Assembly (NCBI GenBank): GCA_964542755.1
Contig: CAZIWL010000142.1
Coordinates: forward strand, 1 to 11,223
DNA length: 11,223 nucleotides
Reading direction: 5' to 3'
DNA from: SKLM01 sp964542755
Lineage (GTDB): Bacteria > Chloroflexota > Anaerolineae > B4-G1
The translations under genes and the position numbers were made by a program. The notes beneath the pieces are model-generated. The model made no database searches. It saw nothing but the letters and a program-made list of their open reading frames with translations, and was not told the DNA's origin. Below are positions 1 through 5,914 of this stretch, piece by piece (within the stretch, counting starts at the first letter, position 1; the number at the start of each line of letters is the position of its first letter).

Positions 1-1
1 C

Positions 2-2782
2 AAGGTCGTCCATGAGGAGCCGTTCACCACCGGAGACGGGACAACGCGCTGGTTCCAGACCGTCAAAGTGCCACTCGCGTCAGGCTGGGGCGGACGCGCG
101 ATGCTGGGCGTCGCGGCTGACATCACCGAGCGGAAGCAAGCCGAGGAGGCCCTCCGGGAGAGCGAGACCTTCCTGCGGCAGATCATTGACGCCTCCCCGA
201 ACCTGATCTTCGTCAAGGACGACCAAGGGAGGTACGTGCTGGCCAACCAAGCCATCGCCGACCTTTACAACATCTCTGTCGAGGAGATGCTGGGCAAGAC
301 GGACCGGGAGCTAGCCGGGGCCGATCGGCTGAGCTACACGGACGCTGAGCATTTCCTGGCCGACGATCGCGAGGTCCTGGAGACCGGACAGCCCAAGCTC
401 GTCCGACAGGAGTCCCTAACAACCGCCGACGGAAAGACCCGCTGGTTCCAGACCGCCAAAGTCCCCATCAGGTCAGGTCGGGCGGACCTTGCGATGCTGG
501 GCGTATCCGCCGACATCACCCACCGGAAAGAGATAGAGGAGGCACTCCGCGAAAGTGAGGAGCGCTTCCGGGTGGTCCTGGAGAACCTCCCCGGCGGGGT
601 CTTCGCTCACGATCTCGATGGCAACCTGGTGATGGTCAACGAGGCCGCCGCCAGGAACACGGGCTATGCTCAAGACGAGCTTCTCGGCATGACTGTCGCC
701 GACATCGATAACGCCACTATGCCGATGGCGGATGCCGAGACACTGTGGCACAGCCTGAATACCGGGAGCGCCGCGTCTCTGGAGACCGGTCACATCCGGA
801 AGGACGGCTCTGCTTACCCGGCCGACGTACGGTTGAGCGCCGTCACCCTGGGGGGCGAGCCCATCATCCTTGCGGTCGCCTTCGACATCAGCAAGCGGAA
901 GAGGGCTGAGCAAGCCTTGAAGGAGAGTGAGGAGCGCTTCCGAGCCCTGATTGAGTCGGCGCCCGTCTCCATTCTCCTCCTGCGGGAGGGTAAGTACATC
1001 TACGGAAATCCGGCCGGCGCGGACCTCCTGGGGTACGAGAGCGCGGACGAGATTGTGGGGCTCGATCCGATGGAGACCATCGCCACCGAGTCCCAGGAGA
1101 TGATCCGTAAGCGAATCGCTCGCGTCGAAGATAGCCAAGACAACAAGCCTGTCGAGCTCAAGCTGGTCACGCCCGCGGGCGAGGTCCGCTGGGTGATCTC
1201 GACATCGGTGTCGATTCAGATGGACGGCCAGCCCGCGGCCGTCATCGTCGGCCAGGACATCACGGAGCGCAAGCGAGCCGAGGAAGAGCTTCGACGCCTT
1301 GGGGCGGCGGTCGAGCAGTCGACGGAGGGGTTCCTGTTTGCCGATGTGGACGGAACCATTCTGTACGCCAATCGCGCAATCGGGGAGCTCTATGGCCACG
1401 AACCAGACGACGTCATCGGCGAGCCCATCCTCTCCCTGGCCGCGTCCGCGGCCGACACAGGTGTGATCGAGGAGCACCTGATGACTTCCGGCTCCTGGAC
1501 AGGCGAGGTGGAACAGCGGAGGAGGGACGGTTCGACCTTCCCCGCCTTACTGTCCGTTTTCACGGTCAAGGATGAGACCGAGAACGTGGACAGCATCGTC
1601 GCCGCCGTCCGCGACATCACCGAGGAACAGCGCATGGAGGAACAGCTCCGCCAGCAAGAGCGCCTCGCTGCTGTCGGTCAGCTCGCCGGGGGCATTGCCC
1701 ACGACTTCAACAACATCCTGGCCGCCATCCTCCTCTACGCAGAGATGCCGCTGAACGATCCCCGGATCTCCCCCGCCACCCGAGACGCGCTGCAGACGAT
1801 CCTCGATGAGTCACACCGAGCAGCTGATCTGGTTCAGCAGATCCTCGACTTCAGCCGCAGCGCCATGATGGACACCTCGCTTCTCGACCTCGGCAACCTG
1901 GTGGAGGAGACCGCGACCCTGCTCCGGCGGACCATCCCGGAGAACATCGACGTGATCGTGGACGTCCCCTCGCACGCCTGTACCATCCAGGCCGATCCCA
2001 CCCGCATCCACCAGGCGCTGATGAATCTGGCCCTGAACGCCAAGGACGCAATGCCCGACGGCGGCGAGCTCCGCATGACCGTCGATTCCCTCGACGCCTC
2101 AAATCAGGACGCCGTCCCCCTGCCCGCCATGAAGCCGGGTGACTGGGCCCGGTTGACCGTTTCGGATAACGGAACCGGCATGACCGAGGAGGTGCAGGAT
2201 CACCTCTTCGAGCCCTTCTTCACCACGAAGGAGCAGGGAAAGGGCACGGGCCTGGGCCTGGCCCAGGTTTACGGCATCGTCAAGCAGCACGAGGGATTCA
2301 TTGACGTCGAGACGGCCCCCGGCGAGGGTACGACCGTGACACTCTTCCTTCCCGCCGAGGACGCGCCAACCGCCGAAATCGAGCAACGGACCGGCGGCGC
2401 CCGGCAGGGGAGAGGGGAGACGATCCTGGTGGTCGAGGATGCCGAGGGTCTTCGGGGCGCCATCGAGGCGGGTCTGGCCTCCTTCGGCTACCGCGTCCTG
2501 ACCGCAGCCAATGGACGCCAGGCGCTGGATGTAGCCACTGAGGAGAGGGTCGACTTGGTGCTGACGGATGTCGTCATGCCCGAAATGGGCGGCGAGGCGC
2601 TCCTCCGTCGATTGCGGCGGGAGCATCCGGGCCTGAGGGTCATCGCCATGACGGGGCACATGATGGACCAGGACGTGCAGAAGCTCCGCGCCTCGGGGTT
2701 CAGTGCGGCCCTGTCCAAGCCCTTCTCCATCGAGGAGCTGACGGACATCGTCCGCTCGGCGCTGGATGCTGCCCGACCCTGA
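2..2782 (+). CDS. Hybrid sensor histidine kinase 1, multi-PAS (5' end cut by window)
   Basis: The frame is open from base 2, and the first codons already encode the end of a PAS domain (RWFQTVKVPL, then DITERK), so the gene begins outside the window. The GTG at 68 lies inside this PAS and is not a start. The visible part is 926 residues. It holds one partial PAS (about 1-44), then PAS domains at about 56-177, 189-302, 312-427 and 433-540. HisKA follows at about 550-617, with H-box GGIAHDFNN and phosphoacceptor His567. HATPase_c spans about 662-784, with N-box NLALNAKDAM, G1 SDNGTGM and F/G2 boxes FFTTKEQGKGTGLGL. The C-terminal receiver (about 805-923) is intact: acidic pair in VVEDAEG, phosphoacceptor Asp856 in LTDVVMP, Thr in MTG and Lys in SKPF. 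No membrane segment is visible, although the missing N-terminus could hold one. Expected role: PAS-sensed autophosphorylation on His, then transfer to its own receiver Asp. The ligand is unknown. Confidence 0.96.
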   Translation, partial: KVVHEEPFTTGDGTTRWFQTVKVPLASGWGGRAMLGVAADITERKQAEEALRESETFLRQIIDASPNLIFVKDDQGRYVLANQAIADLYNISVEEMLGKTDRELAGADRLSYTDAEHFLADDREVLETGQPKLVRQESLTTADGKTRWFQTAKVPIRSGRADLAMLGVSADITHRKEIEEALRESEERFRVVLENLPGGVFAHDLDGNLVMVNEAAARNTGYAQDELLGMTVADIDNATMPMADAETLWHSLNTGSAASLETGHIRKDGSAYPADVRLSAVTLGGEPIILAVAFDISKRKRAEQALKESEERFRALIESAPVSILLLREGKYIYGNPAGADLLGYESADEIVGLDPMETIATESQEMIRKRIARVEDSQDNKPVELKLVTPAGEVRWVISTSVSIQMDGQPAAVIVGQDITERKRAEEELRRLGAAVEQSTEGFLFADVDGTILYANRAIGELYGHEPDDVIGEPILSLAASAADTGVIEEHLMTSGSWTGEVEQRRRDGSTFPALLSVFTVKDETENVDSIVAAVRDITEEQRMEEQLRQQERLAAVGQLAGGIAHDFNNILAAILLYAEMPLNDPRISPATRDALQTILDESHRAADLVQQILDFSRSAMMDTSLLDLGNLVEETATLLRRTIPENIDVIVDVPSHACTIQADPTRIHQALMNLALNAKDAMPDGGELRMTVDSLDASNQDAVPLPAMKPGDWARLTVSDNGTGMTEEVQDHLFEPFFTTKEQGKGTGLGLAQVYGIVKQHEGFIDVETAPGEGTTVTLFLPAEDAPTAEIEQRTGGARQGRGETILVVEDAEGLRGAIEAGLASFGYRVLTAANGRQALDVATEERVDLVLTDVVMPEMGGEALLRRLRREHPGLRVIAMTGHMMDQDVQKLRASGFSAALSKPFSIEELTDIVRSALDAARP

Positions 2783-2852
2783 AGGTCTCCATCGAATCTC
2801 ACGTCCTCTCATTCCCTCCTCCTCACCCAGAACCTGGCGCCAACACGTCGCT
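2782..2852 (+). repeat. Diverged direct repeat, copy 1
   Basis: This block starts at the last base of the kinase 1 stop codon. It aligns in the same orientation with 5711-5782. The first 63 positions align without a gap at 49 matches (about 78%), including the shared runs ccatcga and ccctcctcctca. A one-base gap then restores cgtc/ct matches to the end. Weaker similarity may continue for about 25 bases. The block is non-coding and rich in C and T. The two copies bracket the cold-shock/ABC operon. Confidence 0.7.
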
Positions 2853-3029
2853 CCGGTAGGCCGTAGGGGTCTCCCGCGACTACCCGTTCATTTTGACGGT
2901 GACGCATCTCCTAACATGGAGATGCCCTCTTCCCCCCAATCCGCGGATCCCTCAAGCTTCGGTCAACCAAGGGGTTGATGCCAGCGCCTCCTTCTGTCTT
3001 CTGTCTCGAAAACCCACGCGTTCGCGTAT
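2783..3029. other. Intergenic spacer after kinase 1
   Basis: This spacer of about 250 nt holds no convincing gene. It contains repeat copy 1 and two short perfect dyads. The first is at 2904-2925 and is listed separately. The second, at 2963-2978, has arms tcaacc and ggttga around an aagg loop. A small direct repeat, ttctgtc twice, lies near 2992-3005. No T-rich tract follows either dyad, so there is no clear intrinsic terminator for kinase 1. Confidence 0.6.
2904..2925 (+). other. Hairpin after kinase 1, possible weak terminator or RNA 3' end
   Basis: A perfect 8-bp inverted repeat, gcatctcc and ggagatgc, surrounds the 6-nt loop taacat, about 120 nt after the kinase 1 stop. The downstream sequence is cctcttcccc, not a U-run, so it does not match a canonical Rho-independent terminator. 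It could stabilise the 3' end of the kinase 1 mRNA. Confidence 0.35.
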
Positions 3030-3057
3030 TTGACACCCTGCCGAAAGGCAGTATAAT
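3030..3057 (+). promoter_or_regulatory. Strong sigma70-type promoter for the cold-shock/ABC operon
   Basis: The -35 box TTGACA (3030-3035) and -10 box TATAAT (3052-3057) are both perfect, separated by 16 bp, with an expected start near 3064. The spacer contains an exact dyad, ctgcc-gaaa-ggcag (3038-3051), directly between the two boxes, where a bound repressor would block polymerase. A second pair, TTGACA (3030-3035) and TGTCAA (3061-3066), is also inverted but has a different centre. The promoter stands out against the surrounding GC-rich sequence. Confidence 0.85.
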
Positions 3058-3063
3058 GTTTGT

Positions 3064-3137
3064 CAAGCAAGAGGATCATGGCTACGGCTAGAACTCAACG
3101 ACTGCCCGGGCTTGCGGAGCCCGGGCAGTCTCTTTTT
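3064..3137 (+). ncRNA. Candidate short leader RNA or attenuated transcript
   Basis: A near-consensus promoter and a strong intrinsic terminator lie only about 75 nt apart, so a short RNA ending in the terminator hairpin is the expected default product. It could be a stand-alone small RNA or the prematurely ended leader of the cold-shock/ABC operon. The start is inferred from the -10 position. I do not recognise the sequence as a known RNA family. Confidence 0.4.
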
Positions 3138-3161
3138 GTCTCTCCCCGGTTCACCCAGTAG
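3078..3161 (+). CDS. Possible 27-residue leader peptide spanning the terminator
   Basis: An ATG at 3078 follows an AAGAGG Shine-Dalgarno-like sequence (3069-3074), although the 3-nt spacing is short. The frame stays open for 27 codons, beginning MATARTQRLPG and ending with TAG at 3159-3161. It runs through both arms of the terminator hairpin and its T-tract. The last base of TAG is the first base of the GTG start of the cold-shock-like gene. This geometry would allow translation to melt the terminator and to couple translation of the next gene. No run of one amino acid suggests classic amino-acid attenuation. The frame could be open by chance, so this is a hypothesis. Confidence 0.3.
   Translation: MATARTQRLPGLAEPGQSLFVSPRFTQ
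3100..3137 (+). terminator. Intrinsic terminator or attenuator before the cold-shock-like gene
   Basis: A perfect 13-bp stem (gactgcccgggct at 3100-3112, agcccgggcagtc at 3118-3130) with the 5-nt loop tgcgg is followed directly by tcttttt. This is a textbook Rho-independent terminator. It lies about 40 nt after the expected transcription start and before the first long gene of the operon. It must therefore either end a short RNA or be read through under some condition. Confidence 0.88.
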
Positions 3162-3472
3162 TGGACGTCTCAGGGCGCATAGGGAGCAAGACGACAGACA
3201 GTCAAGAAGGAACCGTCAGATGGTTCAACGACACGAAGGGGTACGACTTGATCTGGCGTGAGGCTGAAGATGTCACATTTGGTCATCACTCAGACATCAT
3301 CAACCGTCGTGGATTCGCCTGTTTGAGAGAGAACCAGAAAATCGAGTTCAGTGTCCAGAATGGCCCCAGGGCCCTCCGCGCCACCGGCGTCAAGAGTCTG
3401 CAGAGCGACACACAATCTGGCGGATACCCCAGGGAGACGCACTTGAGAAGAGACGACGCGAGGAGAGACTAA
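3161..3472 (+). CDS. Divergent cold-shock-domain protein
   Basis: The product is 103 residues; residues 15-80 align with the bacterial cold-shock domain, an OB fold that binds single-stranded RNA or DNA. Conserved features include EGTVRWFND (16-24), KGY (26-28), HHSDI (42-46), GF (51-52) and EFSVQNGPR (62-70). Both nucleic-acid motifs are altered. RNP1, normally KGFGFI, reads KGYDLI (26-31). RNP2, normally VFVHF or VFVHH, reads VTFGHH (38-43), with one extra residue. It has a 15-residue N-terminal and a 23-residue polar C-terminal extension, so it is longer than the usual 65-70 residues. GTG at 3161 is the only usable start in the frame after the stop at 3089. It has no good ribosome site and may depend on coupling to the leader frame. 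The stop lies 2 nt before the ABC ATPase start. Base composition is less GC-rich than the neighbours. It may be a specialised regulator or a decaying paralogue. Confidence 0.72.
   Translation: MDVSGRIGSKTTDSQEGTVRWFNDTKGYDLIWREAEDVTFGHHSDIINRRGFACLRENQKIEFSVQNGPRALRATGVKSLQSDTQSGGYPRETHLRRDDARRD
3461..3467 (+). promoter_or_regulatory. Ribosome binding site of the ABC ATPase gene
   Basis: AGGAGAG lies 7 nt before the ATG at 3475, inside the last codons of the cold-shock-like gene. This supports the chosen start and an operon in which the two genes are transcribed together. Confidence 0.8.
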
Positions 3473-3474
3473 GG

Positions 3475-4440
3475 ATGAATCCGTCGAATGACATCATGAT
3501 TCAGACACACAATCTGGGCAAAGCTTACGGCCAGGTTCAAGCCCTCAAAGGCCTCGACCTGCGGGTGGCCAGAAACTCGATCTTTGGCTTCTTGGGTCCC
3601 AACGGTGCGGGCAAGACGACGACGATGAAGTTGCTTCTTGGCCTCATCCGTCCGACGAGCGGCAGCGGCACAGCTTTTGGCCAGGATATCGTCCGGGATA
3701 GTATCGCCATCCGCAGCCGCATTGGCTACCTGCCCCAGCAGCCCCAGTTCATCCCCGACATGACGGCCCGCGAGACGCTCCAATTGACGGCCAGGTTCTT
3801 CTTTACCGGCCCCAAGCAGGCAATCGACAAGCGGGTTGAGGAGATGCTAGACCTGGTCGGCTTGCAGGACAAGGCGGAACGGCCGGTGAAGGGTTTTTCC
3901 GGCGGCGAGCGCCAGCGCCTAGGAATGGCTCAGGCCCAGATCAACCACCCTGACTTGCTCATCCTCGATGAGCCGTCGGCTGCCCTCGACCCGATCGGTC
4001 GGCTCGCCGTGCTGCGAGTGATGGAGGAGCTGCGCGAGCGGACCACGATATTTTACTCCACCCACATCCTGGACGATGTGCAGCAGGTGAGCGACACCGT
4101 GGCCATCCTGAATCACGGTCAACTGGTCGCCCAGGGGCCCATCGAGCACCTGCTGGCCGGCAGCGACAAGCCGGTCTACACGCTGTTACTATGGGGCGAC
4201 GGCGAAGCCACACGGTCTCGCATTGCGAACTTGCCGTACGTGGCGGGTATCGAGGCGGCCCACAGCAACGGCGCGACATCCTGGCAGGTCAGCGTGACCG
4301 ACGAGGCTGCCGCCGAGAAGGGGCTGCTGCGCGAGGTCTTGGCCGACGAGGCCGTAACTGTCACGGAATTCCATCGAAAGAAGTACGAACTGGAGGAGAT
4401 CTTCACCAGTTTTGTTGAGGGAGACAACCATGGTCGCTAA
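3475..4440 (+). CDS. ABC transporter ATP-binding protein (ABC-2 exporter type)
   Basis: This 321-residue protein powers an ABC-2 type transporter by hydrolysing ATP on the cytoplasmic face. All motifs are present: Walker A GPNGAGKT (41-48), Q-loop in YLPQQP (85-90), signature FSGGE (141-145), Walker B LLILDE with catalytic Glu166, D-loop SAALDP (168-173) and H-loop His197 in STH. The C-terminal part after about residue 225 is the variable extension typical of the CcmA/NatA-like group (COG1131), ending in an EEIFTSFVEG segment. Length is normal for the group. ATG at 3475 has a good ribosome site; an internal ATG eight codons in is less likely. The gene overlaps the permease start by 11 nt, so the two are probably translationally coupled. 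The substrate cannot be told from sequence. Proteins of this type move drugs, peptides, ions or lipids, or act in protein maturation. Confidence 0.96.
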   Translation: MNPSNDIMIQTHNLGKAYGQVQALKGLDLRVARNSIFGFLGPNGAGKTTTMKLLLGLIRPTSGSGTAFGQDIVRDSIAIRSRIGYLPQQPQFIPDMTARETLQLTARFFFTGPKQAIDKRVEEMLDLVGLQDKAERPVKGFSGGERQRLGMAQAQINHPDLLILDEPSAALDPIGRLAVLRVMEELRERTTIFYSTHILDDVQQVSDTVAILNHGQLVAQGPIEHLLAGSDKPVYTLLLWGDGEATRSRIANLPYVAGIEAAHSNGATSWQVSVTDEAAAEKGLLREVLADEAVTVTEFHRKKYELEEIFTSFVEGDNHGR

Positions 4441-5245
4441 TACCGCATTTGACAGGGTACAGGAACCAAGCTGGCGTCGCGGGTTCGCCAATCTGCTCGC
4501 TAAGGAGAACCGTGCATGGTGGGGATCCCGCCGTTGGTGGGTTCAGGCCGGCCTATGGACGCTTGTCGTCAACGGCCTCATGGCCTTTCTCCTCTTTGCC
4601 ATGCCGGTGATGCTGCAGCTGAATGAGGATCCTTCCGATGCCGAGAGCTACGACGCGGTCCTGCAGAGTGTAGGGGCCCTATTCCAAATCGGCACCGTTG
4701 CCCTGGCCCTTGGTGCCATCCTGCTATCCCAGGACCAGATCGTGGGCGAGCGACAGAGCGGTGTGATCGAATGGATCCTGTCCAAGCCAGTGTCCCGGGC
4801 CAGCTACTTCTTGTCCAAACTGGCCGCCGATGCGATCGCCGTGCTTGTCCTTCTCGTGGGCCTGCAGAGTGCCATCGCCTACGGCCTGATCTCACTGGCC
4901 AACGGGGGGCTATTTCCCCTGGGTCCCTTCGTCGCTGCGGTCGGTGGCCTGGCTGTGAATACGCTCTTCTACCTGGCACTGACGCTGATGATGGGCGTCC
5001 TCACCCATAACCGGGGCACGTTGCTCGGTGTCGCCCTGGGGATGCTGTTCGGTGGTCTCATCATCGGCAGCTTCATGGGCCCGTATTCGCTGTTCACGCC
5101 CTGGTCGATGACCGCCGCACTACCAGCTATGGCGCTGCAGATGGGCCTGCCGCTGCCCATCTGGTTGCCCCTGTGCACAACCGCGGCCCTGACGCTGCTC
5201 TGCATCGGAGTGGCACTGTGGGCGTTCAGGACTATGGAGTTCTAG
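4430..5245 (+). CDS. ABC-2 type transporter permease
   Basis: This 271-residue membrane protein partners the preceding ATPase. Six hydrophobic segments are visible, at about residues 37-62, 81-101, 130-156, 164-191, 196-215 and 243-266. Between the second and third is the cytoplasmic motif GERQSGVIEWILSKPVSR (106-123), typical of ABC-2 permeases of the NatB/NosY kind, where it contacts the ATPase. ATG at 4430 is preferred over the in-frame TTG at 4412, because AGGGAG (4418-4423) lies 6 nt upstream of it and the short N-terminus fits the family. The amphipathic N-terminus (WRRGFANLLAKENR) precedes the first membrane segment, as is usual. A single permease with a single ATPase suggests a homodimer of each. 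The substrate is unknown. Confidence 0.94.
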   Translation: MVANTAFDRVQEPSWRRGFANLLAKENRAWWGSRRWWVQAGLWTLVVNGLMAFLLFAMPVMLQLNEDPSDAESYDAVLQSVGALFQIGTVALALGAILLSQDQIVGERQSGVIEWILSKPVSRASYFLSKLAADAIAVLVLLVGLQSAIAYGLISLANGGLFPLGPFVAAVGGLAVNTLFYLALTLMMGVLTHNRGTLLGVALGMLFGGLIIGSFMGPYSLFTPWSMTAALPAMALQMGLPLPIWLPLCTTAALTLLCIGVALWAFRTMEF

Positions 5246-5816
5246 GCTTGCTGACTCGGTCGTTCGGCGAGAAGCCCAGCCTCAGATGACGTGTGAGAGG
5301 ACGCATGCGTAAGGATCTTCCTTGGCAAGGATACCTGCGCTCCCGGGCCCGCCGACGTATCCCTGTGCCGGGTGTCGCCGGCATCATACGTACTCTTCGC
5401 TCCGCCGATGATCCTTTTCCTGCTAACGATCGACCTGGGCCCGGTTACGCAGCTGCCCTTGCCGCGGGCCGGCCTCATCGGGCACCGACCCCATGCTGTC
5501 ATAGGTCACTGATTTGGGTGAATGCACTCCTTTGCGTGAGCACGGTGAGTGGGCCTTGGGCCAGACCTAGTAGGCAGGAAGCAGAGCGATTGCGGCCAGT
5601 AAAGTGTTCATTCTGCAGCCCATTCGATGTGGCCGATGTCGCTGGAGACACCGTGACCGTCAACAAGTAGACCGTTGGGATTTCGCGTCCGCTCCCCTCG
5701 ACCGACGTCCAAGGTCGCCATCGAGTCTTACATCCTCCCGGCCCCTCCTCCTCAAACGTAACGTGGCGTCAACGGCGTCACTTCAGAAGACCTTCAGAAT
5801 TTCCCCTCCGAGCTGC
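5246..5816. other. Long intergenic spacer with no convincing gene
   Basis: This stretch of about 570 nt separates the permease from the kinase 2 promoter. Short open frames exist on both strands, but none resembles a known protein or has a good ribosome site. No intrinsic terminator for the permease is evident: a loose ggctt/aagcc dyad at 5246-5277 lacks a T-run. The right part contains repeat copy 2. Just before it, cgtccgctc at 5686-5694 matches 2749-2757 in the last codons of kinase 1. This may mean the region is the decayed tail of a lost kinase copy. Confidence 0.5.
5711..5782 (+). repeat. Diverged direct repeat, copy 2
   Basis: This block matches 2782-2852 at about three quarters identity in direct orientation (49 of the first 63 positions). 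It lies about 35 nt upstream of the kinase 2 promoter. Copy 1 instead follows the kinase 1 stop, so the shared block is best read as an ancestral inter-kinase spacer that now exists twice. Confidence 0.7.
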
Positions 5817-5845
5817 TTGTCAAACCACCCCTTGCCCAGTACAAT
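5817..5845 (+). promoter_or_regulatory. Sigma70-type promoter for kinases 2 and 3
   Basis: TTGTCA (5817-5822) and TACAAT (5840-5845) are separated by the ideal 17 bp, each one mismatch from consensus. The expected start is near 5851, giving an untranslated leader of about 64 nt. A purine block, GGAGGAGGG (5856-5864), lies at the very 5' end of this leader, too far from the ATG at 5915 to be its ribosome site and with no other start codon nearby. Confidence 0.65.
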
Positions 5846-5914
5846 CGGGAAGCCCGGAGGAGGGCAACCGCCGCCACTACCCAGACCCGACCGGCACCGA
5901 GCGTAAGCACGCCC

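Noticed and set aside
68..70. GTG as the start of kinase 1
   Set aside because: The same frame is open upstream to base 2 and encodes PAS sequence before this codon, so the gene is cut by the edge.
473..1477. Long open frame on the minus strand inside kinase 1
   Set aside because: It lies opposite a well-supported kinase frame, has no recognisable domain, and is what high GC at third codon positions produces by chance.
2893..2917. TTGACG with TAACAT as a promoter after kinase 1
   Set aside because: The spacer is only 13 bp, and the second box is the loop of a perfect hairpin.
3030..3066. Inverted pair TTGACA and TGTCAA as an operator
   Set aside because: One arm is the -35 consensus itself, the arms are short and 25 bp apart, and their centre does not match the inner dyad, so chance is likely.
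4412..4414. TTG as the start of the permease
   Set aside because: The ATG at 4430 has a well-placed AGGGAG, while the TTG lacks a ribosome site.
5246..5277. ggctt/aagcc dyad as a terminator for the permease
   Set aside because: The stem is short with an unpaired interior and no T-run follows.
5293..5670. Possible 125-codon gene after the permease, plus overlapping small frames at 5604-5906 and 5242-5502 (minus)
   Set aside because: No known motif and no good ribosome site; the frames overlap one another, and one runs through repeat copy 2 and the kinase 2 promoter.
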